Of a stretch of DNA of 64,000 bases, positions 36,255 to 44,391 are shown piece after piece. Position 1 is the first letter of the stretch, and every line of letters starts with the position of its first letter. The notes under the pieces are model-generated. The model had not been told where the DNA came from. It ran no database searches and saw nothing but the letters and a program-made list of their open reading frames with translations. Source of the stretch: Rikenellaceae bacterium (GTDB lineage Bacteria; Bacteroidota; Bacteroidia; Bacteroidales; Rikenellaceae). The translations under genes were made by a program, and so were the position numbers. The stretch spans positions 62,001 to 126,000 of the forward strand of contig JAJQEF010000003.1 of NCBI GenBank assembly GCA_021201795.1, written 5' to 3'.

Positions 36255-36948
36255 CGAACCTCTTGCTCTCTCGATAATAGAAGGGTTTTGTAATAAAGTT
36301 AATTTTCTCGATCTTATCGGCAAATGCTCTAATGCGATAGAAGCTACAGAGATACTCAGAACGCATGATGTGGATCTCCTGTTTCTGGATATCAATATGC
36401 CGCACCTGACCGGGGTCGACTTCGTGAAAATAACCAAGGAACTTCCTATGGTCATTTTTACGACTGCGTATGCGGATTACGCACTTACCGGATATGATCT
36501 CAATGCAGTGGATTATCTTCTCAAACCGTTCTCTTTCGACCGTTTTTTAAAAGCGGTTTCAAAGGCTTACGAACTTTACCAACTCAAAAATTCTTCGAAA
36601 AAAAATCAGGAAACAATTCCTGATGTCTCCAGCGATTACATGATGATACGTGTCGAATATTCTACAGTAAGGGTAAATATATCGGACATTCTTTTTATAG
36701 AGGGACTGAAAGATTACGTTAAGATTTCTACGGTAAACAAAAATTACGTTACTAAAAGCTCCCTTAAAAACGTCGAGGAAAAACTTCCGTCCGATATTTT
36801 TGTCCGTATACATAAATCGTTTATCGTGAATCTCGATAAAGTCGACGCCTTCGAGAATAACCATTTAATAATAGGAAAAAATCAAATACCGTTAGGTAGT
36901 AATTACCGCGATATTTTTATGGAATTTCTCGATAAGAATAGGTTGTAA
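36232..36948 (+). CDS. LytTR-family response regulator
   Basis: 238 residues: receiver domain with the acidic pocket DDEPLA, the phosphorylated aspartate in LLFLDINMP and KPFSFDRF; then a LytTR DNA-binding domain (ILFIEGLKDYVKI; VRIHKSFIVNLDKV). It begins inside the end of the kinase gene, so the two are coupled. Partner and likely target: the preceding outer-membrane barrel gene (inferred from position). Confidence 0.95.
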   Translation: MKCIAVDDEPLALSIIEGFCNKVNFLDLIGKCSNAIEATEILRTHDVDLLFLDINMPHLTGVDFVKITKELPMVIFTTAYADYALTGYDLNAVDYLLKPFSFDRFLKAVSKAYELYQLKNSSKKNQETIPDVSSDYMMIRVEYSTVRVNISDILFIEGLKDYVKISTVNKNYVTKSSLKNVEEKLPSDIFVRIHKSFIVNLDKVDAFENNHLIIGKNQIPLGSNYRDIFMEFLDKNRL

Positions 36949-37151
36949 ATGAATTTCTCTTTTCACGAGATTTTCCATACTACAATATTTTTATAAAAAA
37001 TCAAATACTTAAACAATTTATTAGCTGTAGAATCAAAATGTGGTAGGTTTTCACGCAGATAATCTTTATTTACTTGCAAATCGTCCCGATAGTTCTAATT
37101 ATAAATTGATTAACAATATTTTCCGATATAGGTTATTTATAAGGATTTTAT

Positions 37152-37159
37152 TACTTTTG
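37152..37159 (+). promoter_or_regulatory. -7 box upstream of pseB
   Basis: TACTTTTG matches TAnnTTTG exactly, 21 bases before the pseB ATG; no clear -33 box. Confidence 0.5.
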
Positions 37160-37180
37160 CCGAAATAAAAATCATTTTAT

Positions 37181-38191
37181 ATGTTAAATGGCAAATCCGT
37201 ATTAATAACGGGAGGGACCGGTTCTTTCGGGAAAAAGATCGTTGAAACGATTTTTAATACCTATCCCGGTGTAAAACTAGTCGTGATTTATTCGCGGGAT
37301 GAACTGAAACAGTTCGAAATGGCTCAATATTATCCTGCAAATAAATTTCCTGCAGTCAGATTTTTCATAGGTGATGTAAGAGACAGGGAGAGATTGATAC
37401 GTGCATGCGAAGGAATAGATATCATCATTCATGCCGCTGCGCTGAAGCAGGTTCCGGCAGCTGAATATAATCCGGATGAATGTATTAAAACCAATGTGAA
37501 CGGAGCACAGAATGTTATAGATGCTTCACTGGCAACAGGAGTAAAGATCGTAATAGCGCTTTCAACTGATAAGGCAGCTGCACCGATTAATCTGTATGGT
37601 GCTACAAAACTTGTATCCGACAAATTGTTCGTAGCGGCAAATAATATTAAAGGCCATCGTGACCTTAGATTTTCAATAGTGAGATACGGTAATGTCATGG
37701 GATCGAGAGGATCGGTAATTCCATTTTTCTTGGAAAAAGCCAAAACCGGCATAATTCCGATTACCCATAAGGACATGACCCGGTTTAATATTTCTTTGGA
37801 AGAAGGAGTTGAAATGGTATTATGGGCTATTGAAAATGCCATCGGAGGAGAAATTTTCGTTCCTAAAATACCGTCATACATGATTGAAACAGTGGCAAAA
37901 GCAATTGCACCTGATGCCTGTCTGGAGTATGTAGGTATACGCCCCGGGGAAAAACTTCACGAAGAAATGATTACGGAAAGCGATTCGTATAACACGATCG
38001 AATTTGATAAGTATTACGCAATACTTCCGACCGATGCCGATAAACAAAAATTTATAAAAAAATTTGGGGCCTGGGATGTTGAAGAAGGATTTAAATATAA
38101 TTCAGGAACAAATTCGCAGTGGGAAACTGTAGATTCAATGCGTGAAAAAATAAAAAAATACGTAGATACGGACTTTAAGCCAATTTTATGA
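37181..38191 (+). CDS. pseB: UDP-N-acetylglucosamine 4,6-dehydratase (inverting)
   Basis: 336 residues, extended SDR fold. Family marks are TGGTGSFGKK (NAD(P) loop), HAAALKQVPAAEYNP, STDKAAAPINLYGATK (with the Tyr-x3-Lys pair) and RYGNVMGSRGSVIP. It makes the first intermediate of pseudaminic-acid-type sugars. The stop overlaps pseC by ATGA. The remaining Pse enzymes are not in the window. Confidence 0.93.
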   Translation: MLNGKSVLITGGTGSFGKKIVETIFNTYPGVKLVVIYSRDELKQFEMAQYYPANKFPAVRFFIGDVRDRERLIRACEGIDIIIHAAALKQVPAAEYNPDECIKTNVNGAQNVIDASLATGVKIVIALSTDKAAAPINLYGATKLVSDKLFVAANNIKGHRDLRFSIVRYGNVMGSRGSVIPFFLEKAKTGIIPITHKDMTRFNISLEEGVEMVLWAIENAIGGEIFVPKIPSYMIETVAKAIAPDACLEYVGIRPGEKLHEEMITESDSYNTIEFDKYYAILPTDADKQKFIKKFGAWDVEEGFKYNSGTNSQWETVDSMREKIKKYVDTDFKPIL

Positions 38192-39339
38192 AACCGATAC
38201 CTTACGGTAAGCATACTATAACAGAAGAAGATATAGACTCCGTCGTAGAAGTTCTACGATCCGATTTTCTTACCCAGGGCCCTAAAATCCCTGAGTTTGA
38301 GAATTCTTTTGCAGAGTTTTGTGGGGCTCGATATGCAGCAGCAGTTAGTAACGGCACGGCCGCATTGCATTTATGTGCTCTTGCGTTGGATGTAAAGCCC
38401 GGGGATGTTGTAGTGACTACTCCGATAACTTTTGTTGCAAGCGCCAACGGATTCCGGTATTGCGGTGCTGAAATAAAATTCTGTGACATCGATCCTGTGA
38501 CAAAACTGATGGATCTGGATAAACTGGAAGAGATTCTGTCTGAAGACCAAACCGGTAGGATAAAAGGAGTTGTCGTAGTCGATTTTGCAGGTTATCCTGT
38601 TAATACGGAAAAATTAAGGTCCATAGCTGACCGGTATGGATTGTGGATCGTAGAGGATGCATGTCATGCCCCCGGAGCTTATTTTATAGATAGCAAGGGC
38701 GAAAAAATTAAATGTGGGAATGGTAAATATGCAGATCTTACCGTGTTCTCTTTTCATCCTGTTAAACATATAGCAGCAGGTGAGGGCGGTATGATAACGA
38801 CTAATAATGCTGGTCTGTACGAAAAAATAACGCGACTTCGAACTCATGGTATAACAAAAAATAATGAATTGTTGTCGAAGAACGATGGCGGCTGGTATTA
38901 TGAGATGGTAGATCTCGGATATAATTACAGAATAACCGATATTCAGGCTGCGTTAGGGCTATCGCAGTTGGGCAGGATAAAAGCTAATCTCGATCGCCGG
39001 AATGCCGTAGCACAGATTTATAACGATGGGTTCAAAGAAAATGAAAATATCACTATAGGTAATATTTCTAAGGATATTTTTCATGCTTATCATTTGTATA
39101 TTATCGAAGTAAAAGAACGCAAAGAACTTTACGATTATTTACATGCAAATGGTGTCTTGGCGCAGATACATTATATTCCCGCTCATTTGATGCCCTATTA
39201 TCGTAGGTTAGGGTGGTCAGAAGGAGACTTTCCAAATGCGGAAAGATATTATCAGCAGTGCCTTAGTTTACCCATGTTTCCGAGTTTGACAGAAGAGGAA
39301 CTTAAGTACGTGATTAAAAAAGTATTGAAATTCTATTAA
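38188..39339 (+). CDS. pseC: UDP-4-amino-4,6-dideoxy-N-acetyl-altrosamine transaminase
   Basis: 383 residues, DegT/DnrJ/EryC1 aminotransferase. The PLP lysine is in FHPVKHIAAGEGG; other marks are TTPITFVASANG, VVDFAGYPV and EDACHAPGA. It follows pseB with a four-base overlap, so the pair should give the 4-amino sugar. Confidence 0.92.
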   Translation: MKPIPYGKHTITEEDIDSVVEVLRSDFLTQGPKIPEFENSFAEFCGARYAAAVSNGTAALHLCALALDVKPGDVVVTTPITFVASANGFRYCGAEIKFCDIDPVTKLMDLDKLEEILSEDQTGRIKGVVVVDFAGYPVNTEKLRSIADRYGLWIVEDACHAPGAYFIDSKGEKIKCGNGKYADLTVFSFHPVKHIAAGEGGMITTNNAGLYEKITRLRTHGITKNNELLSKNDGGWYYEMVDLGYNYRITDIQAALGLSQLGRIKANLDRRNAVAQIYNDGFKENENITIGNISKDIFHAYHLYIIEVKERKELYDYLHANGVLAQIHYIPAHLMPYYRRLGWSEGDFPNAERYYQQCLSLPMFPSLTEEELKYVIKKVLKFY

Positions 39340-39416
39340 AGTGGCTTTTATTATTTGAAATAATTGCTTATTTTTACGAATAAACTATAAGATTTAAATT
39401 TTTTATTGCTCCACAT

Positions 39417-40484
39417 ATGGAAAACGAAAGAAAAGAAGATAAAGAGATCGATTTACTGGATTTATCTAAAAAGATTTGGGAAAAGAGACGATTCGTTATA
39501 AAAATTGTTTTGATAGCTTTGGTCGTCGGAGTTGTAATAATTTTAAGTAAACCAGGGGAATATACCAGTTATGTAAAAATGGCCCATGAAGGCGGTGGAG
39601 TTTCTTCTGGTGTATCGGATCTTATTTCGTTGACAGGACTATCTAAAAATAACAACACGGAAGGTGTTAATTTTTCAGTTTATCCGGATATAATTTCAAG
39701 CACTCCTTTTGTGGTAGAGATGAGTCGTATTCCTGTAAAGGGCAGGAAAATGGATCAGTACATTACTCTTTACGACTATGTTGAAAATGATTTGAAGGAA
39801 GCATGGTGGACAAAAATAATGGCCTGGCCTGGGAAAATAATAGGAGGGATAATTTCTATTTTTAAGGGTGCAGAAGAAGAGGATCACACCGAACTCAACC
39901 CTTACAGTCTGACAAAAAAACAAAGTGGTATCTTAAAGGGCATAGGATCTCGTATAAATGTTTCTCTCGATAGTAAAACCGGTTTGATCACTGCATCCGC
40001 CCAAATGCAGGATCCCCAAATTGCAGCACAGGTAGTCGATTCCTTAACTGTGAAACTTGAGAATTATGTTGTACAATATAAAACAAATAAAGCAGTTAAA
40101 GATTTGCAGTTTACAACAGAACTATATGAGGATTCTAAAGCTAAGTATTTAAATTCGCATACTGAATACGCTATGTTTATTGACGGCAACCAACATCTTA
40201 CACGTGTAGTTTCCAAAATTGAAGAATATATATTAGCTCAAGAAAAGGATATTTCATTAGGTCTTTACCGTAGCATAGCACAACAGCTGGATTTGGCTAA
40301 AATAAAAGTACAGGAACAAACTCCTGTGGTCACTATAATTGAACCGGCGAGTGTTCCTGTAAATAAATCAGGTATGAGTAAGATTGTAATGCTGGGTTTG
40401 TTTGGTTTTTTGGGATTGACGATAGCTATAGGAGTGATTTTAATAAAAGAAATGATTAAGCAGCCTGCTAATTCTGTTGATTAA
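39417..40484 (+). CDS. Wzz-type polysaccharide chain-length determinant
   Basis: 355 residues. A cytoplasmic start (IDLLDLSKKIWEKRRF), TM1 (IVLIALVVGVVIIL), a long periplasmic coiled region and TM2 (MLGLFGFLGLTIAIGVILI) preceded by a proline-containing EPASVPVNKSG. No kinase domain. It controls the length of O-antigen or capsule chains. It comes 77 bases after pseC and meets the phosphatase gene tail to tail with a 17-base overlap. Confidence 0.9.
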   Translation: MENERKEDKEIDLLDLSKKIWEKRRFVIKIVLIALVVGVVIILSKPGEYTSYVKMAHEGGGVSSGVSDLISLTGLSKNNNTEGVNFSVYPDIISSTPFVVEMSRIPVKGRKMDQYITLYDYVENDLKEAWWTKIMAWPGKIIGGIISIFKGAEEEDHTELNPYSLTKKQSGILKGIGSRINVSLDSKTGLITASAQMQDPQIAAQVVDSLTVKLENYVVQYKTNKAVKDLQFTTELYEDSKAKYLNSHTEYAMFIDGNQHLTRVVSKIEEYILAQEKDISLGLYRSIAQQLDLAKIKVQEQTPVVTIIEPASVPVNKSGMSKIVMLGLFGFLGLTIAIGVILIKEMIKQPANSVD

Positions 40485-40956
40485 TTAAATATACGATCAA
40501 TCCGGTACAGGCATCTTCCAGAATATCAAGTACATTGTTAAATCCGTTGATACCGCCATAATAGGGGTCAGGTACATGGGTCGCATCGGTATTACTGCAA
40601 AAATCTGTCATTCGGCGGATTTTTTTCATTGAATCCACATCCGGAGCTATTTCTTGGAGGTCATAATAATTGTTATCGTCCATGGCGAGGATAATATCGA
40701 ATTCATTAAAATCATCAGATTGGATTTTTCGAGAACGGCTTGATAGATTATAACCTCTTTCTTCGGCAGTTTTTCTCATACGGCTATCGGCTTTTTCTCC
40801 AGCATGTCCGCCATAAGTCCCTGCGGAGTCAGTTACGAAAGAATTTTTTACTCCGCGCTCTTCAATAATTTTATTCATTATTCCTTCTGCAGCCGGAGAG
40901 CGGCAAATGTTTCCGAGGCAGACGAAGAGGATTTTATATTTTTTTGTCGTGTTCAT
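40468..40956 (-). CDS. Low-molecular-weight protein tyrosine phosphatase
   Basis: 162 residues: active-site loop CLGNICRSP (Cys-x5-Arg) near the start and the general-acid aspartate in VPDPYYGG. Convergent with wzz; such enzymes often regulate polysaccharide export, though a tyrosine kinase is not seen here. Complete and intact. Confidence 0.95.
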   Translation of the reverse strand: MNTTKKYKILFVCLGNICRSPAAEGIMNKIIEERGVKNSFVTDSAGTYGGHAGEKADSRMRKTAEERGYNLSSRSRKIQSDDFNEFDIILAMDDNNYYDLQEIAPDVDSMKKIRRMTDFCSNTDATHVPDPYYGGINGFNNVLDILEDACTGLIVYLINQQN

Positions 40957-41057
40957 TATGGAAATTATTTAAGTTTATGTTATTTGATTATATAAAAATA
41001 TATTAACGCTTATGTGTGAATTAAAACTTTAGATTTATTTTGTAAATATCTGATTAT

Positions 41058-41088
41058 ATTGCTTTTAACTTTAGTGTATTTATATTTG
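41058..41088 (+). promoter_or_regulatory. Strong promoter-like sequence with no gene downstream
   Basis: ATTG (41058-41061), exactly 19 bases, then TATATTTG (41081-41088): close to the ideal -33/-7 pair. The 160 bases that follow on + contain no ORF with support and then run antisense into the small membrane protein gene. Confidence 0.45.
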
Positions 41089-41251
41089 CGAGGTGGGTGC
41101 GGAGTGTGTATTTACTTCGATAATAAACATCTTGGAGTTACTTTTACACGGATAACAAGAAAATAATACCTTAGTAAACTGGTTTTTGAAGTGCTGCTTT
41201 ATATTGAATCGGTAATTCATTGAGAATATGTAGATTAACTGTTTTTATGTC

Positions 41252-41566
41252 TTACACATAGTCTTTCTCTCTTTTTGGATTTTTGGGGAACCACCCTTTT
41301 TGAACTCGCTTCTTTTGATCGAAAAGTTCCTTAATAGTCCATAGTGACGAAAATGCAAATACTCCTGCTATTGCCGATATAATTATGTTTGCGGATATTA
41401 TTGAAATGGCTAAACCTGTTAATGCTATAATTAAAAAAATCCACCAACATCTGGTTCCCCAGTAATACTCAGCCTTAATAACGATAGAATGAAAAAGTCC
41501 TATTATTAAAAACGCTGATACACCGATAATTATGCCGAAGTAATTAAAGTTTGAAATTAATTCCAT
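41252..41566 (-). CDS. Small membrane protein of unknown function
   Basis: 104 residues with three or four hydrophobic helices (FGIIIGVSAFLIIGLFHSIVI; WWIFLIIALTGLAISIISANIIISAIAGVFAFSSLW), ending in a lysine-rich tail (QKKRVQKGWFPKNPKR). The arrangement resembles the DUF4491 type, but I cannot confirm it. Divergent from the activator gene, 99 bases apart. Confidence 0.75.
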   Translation of the reverse strand: MELISNFNYFGIIIGVSAFLIIGLFHSIVIKAEYYWGTRCWWIFLIIALTGLAISIISANIIISAIAGVFAFSSLWTIKELFDQKKRVQKGWFPKNPKREKDYV

Positions 41567-41665
41567 TTCTCTTAATTGTTTTTTACAAAAATAAGAAATT
41601 TAGTTGTCTTAACGTTTATGAATTAGATAAAGTAATGACTATATTTGCATTTTGATTATTAAACT

Positions 41666-42895
41666 ATGGATATACAGACAGTAAAACAGAGATTCGGAAT
41701 AATCGGCAGCAATGCAGAGATGAATCGTGCGCTTGAAGTCGCCCTCCGTGTCGCTGCTACTGATCTTTCAGTGCTGATTACGGGTGAAAGTGGTGTCGGT
41801 AAAGAATTTTTTCCACAAATTATCCATGCGTACAGTCCCCGTAAACACGGAAATTATATAGCTGTAAATTGCGGTGCTATTCCGGAAGGCACTATTGATT
41901 CCGAACTTTTCGGACACGAAAAAGGTGCATTCACCGGAGCGACTGAAAACCGTAAGGGTTATTTCGAAGTTGCAGACGGAGGTACTATATTCCTTGATGA
42001 AGTTGCGGAGCTACCGCTTACCACGCAGGTAAGGCTTCTGAGGATATTGCAGACCGGAGAGTTTATGAAAGTCGGATCATCCAAGATCCAAAAGACCAAT
42101 GTCCGAGTAGTAGCGGCTACTAATATTAATCTTAATCAGGCTATTTCCGAAAGTAAATTCAGGGAGGATCTTTATTACAGATTAAATACAGTTCCGATAG
42201 TGGTACCTCCGTTGAGGGAACGCAAGAAAGATATAAATATTTTGTTCCGGAAATTTGCATCGGATATAGCGCATCAGTACCGGATGCCTTCTATCAGCTT
42301 AAATGACGAAGCGAAGAAATTGCTTGAGAATTATTCGTGGAAAGGGAATATACGACAATTAAAGAATGTTGCGGAACAAATATCGGCAATCGAAGAAACG
42401 CGAGACATTACTGCTGAAGTGTTAAAAAAATATCTGCCGGATTACGATATGCCCCATCTACCGATGATCGTAAAGGAAAATAATTCCCATAGTGAAACGG
42501 ACCGGGATTTACTATACAAGATACTTTTCGACATGAAAGGCGACATTAATGATCTTAAGAAAATGGTGTTGGAACTTTCATCCAGAAATGATGCGGCTTC
42601 TTTTAACAGTAACAGCGATATTCCGCATTTTACATCATCCTCAGGATTATCCCTTCCTGCTGCGTCAACTCCTTATTTGGTTTCGGAGAATAATTATCAC
42701 GATGAATTTGCTGATTCCGAAGTGGTGGACGATATACCGCCGGAGGAAATGACTAAAGAGAAAATGCTGAGAGATCAGATATTGCGCGCTCTTCGCAAAC
42801 ACGGAGGCAAAAGAAAAGAGGCCGCAAAAGATTTATTTATATCGGAAAGAACATTATATAGAAAAATAAAAGAATTGGGAATTGATGAATATTAG
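41666..42895 (+). CDS. Sigma54-interacting AAA+ transcription activator
   Basis: 409 residues. AAA+ core from the start, with no receiver or sensory domain: Walker A GESGVGKE, the sigma54-contact loop GAFTGA, Walker B IFLDEVAEL, and the arginine region REDLYYRLN. A linker of ~120 poorly conserved residues is followed by a Fis-type helix-turn-helix (GGKRKEAAKDLFISERTLYRKIKEL). It heads the lptE-secG cluster and its stop overlaps lptE. Confidence 0.92.
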   Translation: MDIQTVKQRFGIIGSNAEMNRALEVALRVAATDLSVLITGESGVGKEFFPQIIHAYSPRKHGNYIAVNCGAIPEGTIDSELFGHEKGAFTGATENRKGYFEVADGGTIFLDEVAELPLTTQVRLLRILQTGEFMKVGSSKIQKTNVRVVAATNINLNQAISESKFREDLYYRLNTVPIVVPPLRERKKDINILFRKFASDIAHQYRMPSISLNDEAKKLLENYSWKGNIRQLKNVAEQISAIEETRDITAEVLKKYLPDYDMPHLPMIVKENNSHSETDRDLLYKILFDMKGDINDLKKMVLELSSRNDAASFNSNSDIPHFTSSSGLSLPAASTPYLVSENNYHDEFADSEVVDDIPPEEMTKEKMLRDQILRALRKHGGKRKEAAKDLFISERTLYRKIKELGIDEY

Positions 42896-43394
42896 GAAAA
42901 TATTGCTTTTAGTGATCGGAGGTTTATTTATTATCACGGGTTGTAAGGTGTCATATTCGTTAAGCGGTGCTTCAATTTCACCGGATGTCAAAACTGTAAG
43001 TGTAGCATACTTTCCGAATAGTGCAACAATGGTTTCCCCGATCCTTAGTTCGACATTTACGGATGAACTACAGTCTAAATTTGCCCGGCAGACAAAACTT
43101 ATTCAGGTGAGAGAGGAGGGGGACCTTGCATTCGAGGGTGAGATAATCGGTTATACTTCCACTCCGACAGCGGTGACAGCGGAAGAATATGCTACTAAAA
43201 ACAGGCTTACCATTACAGTCAGGGTGCGTTTCGCTAACCGAATTGAGCCGGAATACAGTTTTGAGCGAAATTTTTCCGCTTACGAAGAATATGACAGTAA
43301 CAGGATGCTGTCCGATGCGGAATCGGAACTAATCCCTGCAATTGTAGAACAGCTGGTAGACGATATTTTTAATGCGGCGGTTTCGAATTGGTAA
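42885..43394 (+). CDS. lptE: LPS-assembly lipoprotein LptE
   Basis: 169 residues from ATG 42885 (the tracked TTG is one codon earlier). Lipoprotein signal ending FIITGC. The mature part matches the LptE-like family of Bacteroidetes (SLSGASISPDVKTVSVAYFPN; FADELQSKFARQTKL-like). It would plug the LptD barrel in the outer membrane. It overlaps the activator gene by 11 bases; the next gene follows after five. Confidence 0.88.
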   Translation: MNIRKILLLVIGGLFIITGCKVSYSLSGASISPDVKTVSVAYFPNSATMVSPILSSTFTDELQSKFARQTKLIQVREEGDLAFEGEIIGYTSTPTAVTAEEYATKNRLTITVRVRFANRIEPEYSFERNFSAYEEYDSNRMLSDAESELIPAIVEQLVDDIFNAAVSNW

Positions 43395-43399
43395 TAACA

Positions 43400-43921
43400 A
43401 TGAAATTTAATGAAATTATAGAAAAGGAAAATCTCACGGAACAAGATGTACTATATCTTGAGTATTTAACGGAAAGATTTCCTTACTTCACAGCGGCTAA
43501 GAATCTGTTGCTGGTATATTACAGGAATAACGGACAAACGGATAGATTTATCCGTTTACGAGATTCTATGGGACTGCGGTACAGCTTAATGGGTTTACCT
43601 GATTATGAGTCGGGAAAGTATGATTTTTCGCAATTAACTGCTCCGGATACGATGGATGTAATTTCAGAATTTTTAACCCGGGAGAATCTGCGCATAGTAC
43701 CGGATGAAAAACTTCCCGCATCGGAACATGAAATGTCCAGGCGCTCTTCCCGTGATTCGGACGATGACATGGTAAGCGAGCAATTGGCATTAATATATAG
43801 ACAACAGGGATTGATAGAAAAGTCCATTGAAATTTATAACAAATTAAATTTGAAATATCCGGAAAAAAGTATTTACTTTGCCGAGATTATTGAAGAATTG
43901 AAAAAAGAAAAATTAAAATAA
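43400..43921 (+). CDS. Conserved unknown protein of the lptE-secG cluster
   Basis: 173 residues from ATG 43400. Helical, soluble, no signal. The C-terminal part (SEQLALIYRQQGLIEKSIEIYNKLNLKYPEKS) looks like a single tetratricopeptide-like pair. Position between lptE and secG is typical for the order; function is unknown. Confidence 0.82.
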   Translation: MKFNEIIEKENLTEQDVLYLEYLTERFPYFTAAKNLLLVYYRNNGQTDRFIRLRDSMGLRYSLMGLPDYESGKYDFSQLTAPDTMDVISEFLTRENLRIVPDEKLPASEHEMSRRSSRDSDDDMVSEQLALIYRQQGLIEKSIEIYNKLNLKYPEKSIYFAEIIEELKKEKLK

Positions 43922-43942
43922 CTAACGTAAAAACCGACCGAA

Positions 43943-44305
43943 ATGCATATTTTTTGTATTGTTCTCATTATAATCGCAAGTTTTCTGATAATATTGTCCG
44001 TGTTGGCTCAAAACCCCAAAGGAGGGATGGCTGCTAATTTCGGAGTATCGAATCAGGTAATGGGTGTTCGCCAAACTTCTGATTTTCTTGAAAAATTTAC
44101 ATGGGGTCTTGCGATCGCTATCGTAGTTCTCAGTCTTGTGGCTACTATGACGATGCCCTCGGAAAATATATCTTCCAGTAAATCCGAACTTGAAAGAAGC
44201 ATCGAGCAGACGATAGATCCGGATCAGACTTTCTCTCCTTTCCAGATACCTGTGGACGCTGAAGAATTAATCCCGGCACAGGAAGGTGAACCTGCAGAAG
44301 AATAG
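43943..44305 (+). CDS. secG: Preprotein translocase subunit SecG
   Basis: 120 residues with two membrane helices (IVLIIIASFLIILSVLA; WGLAIAIVVLSLVATM) around the conserved LAQNPKGGMAANFG loop and FLEKFTW. Part of SecYEG in the inner membrane. The C-terminal 40 residues are acidic and specific to this group. It ends the cluster; a terminator follows. Confidence 0.94.
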   Translation: MHIFCIVLIIIASFLIILSVLAQNPKGGMAANFGVSNQVMGVRQTSDFLEKFTWGLAIAIVVLSLVATMTMPSENISSSKSELERSIEQTIDPDQTFSPFQIPVDAEELIPAQEGEPAEE

Positions 44306-44327
44306 AAATTAATTTCTCATTATAATG

Positions 44328-44361
44328 GAGTATGGTATTATAATTACCATACTCTTTTTTT
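44328..44361 (+). terminator. Terminator after secG
   Basis: GAGTATGGTA, a seven-base loop, TACCATACTC and seven T: a perfect 10-bp hairpin 22 bases after the secG stop. Confidence 0.92.
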
Positions 44362-44368
44362 ATTTTTG
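44361..44368 (+). promoter_or_regulatory. -7 box of the PL11 gene
   Basis: TATTTTTG, an exact TAnnTTTG, directly after the secG terminator and 23 bases before the PL11 ATG. The -33 region is occupied by the terminator stem. Confidence 0.45.
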
Positions 44369-44391
44369 CTTAAACCGTTTAAAACAGTCAT

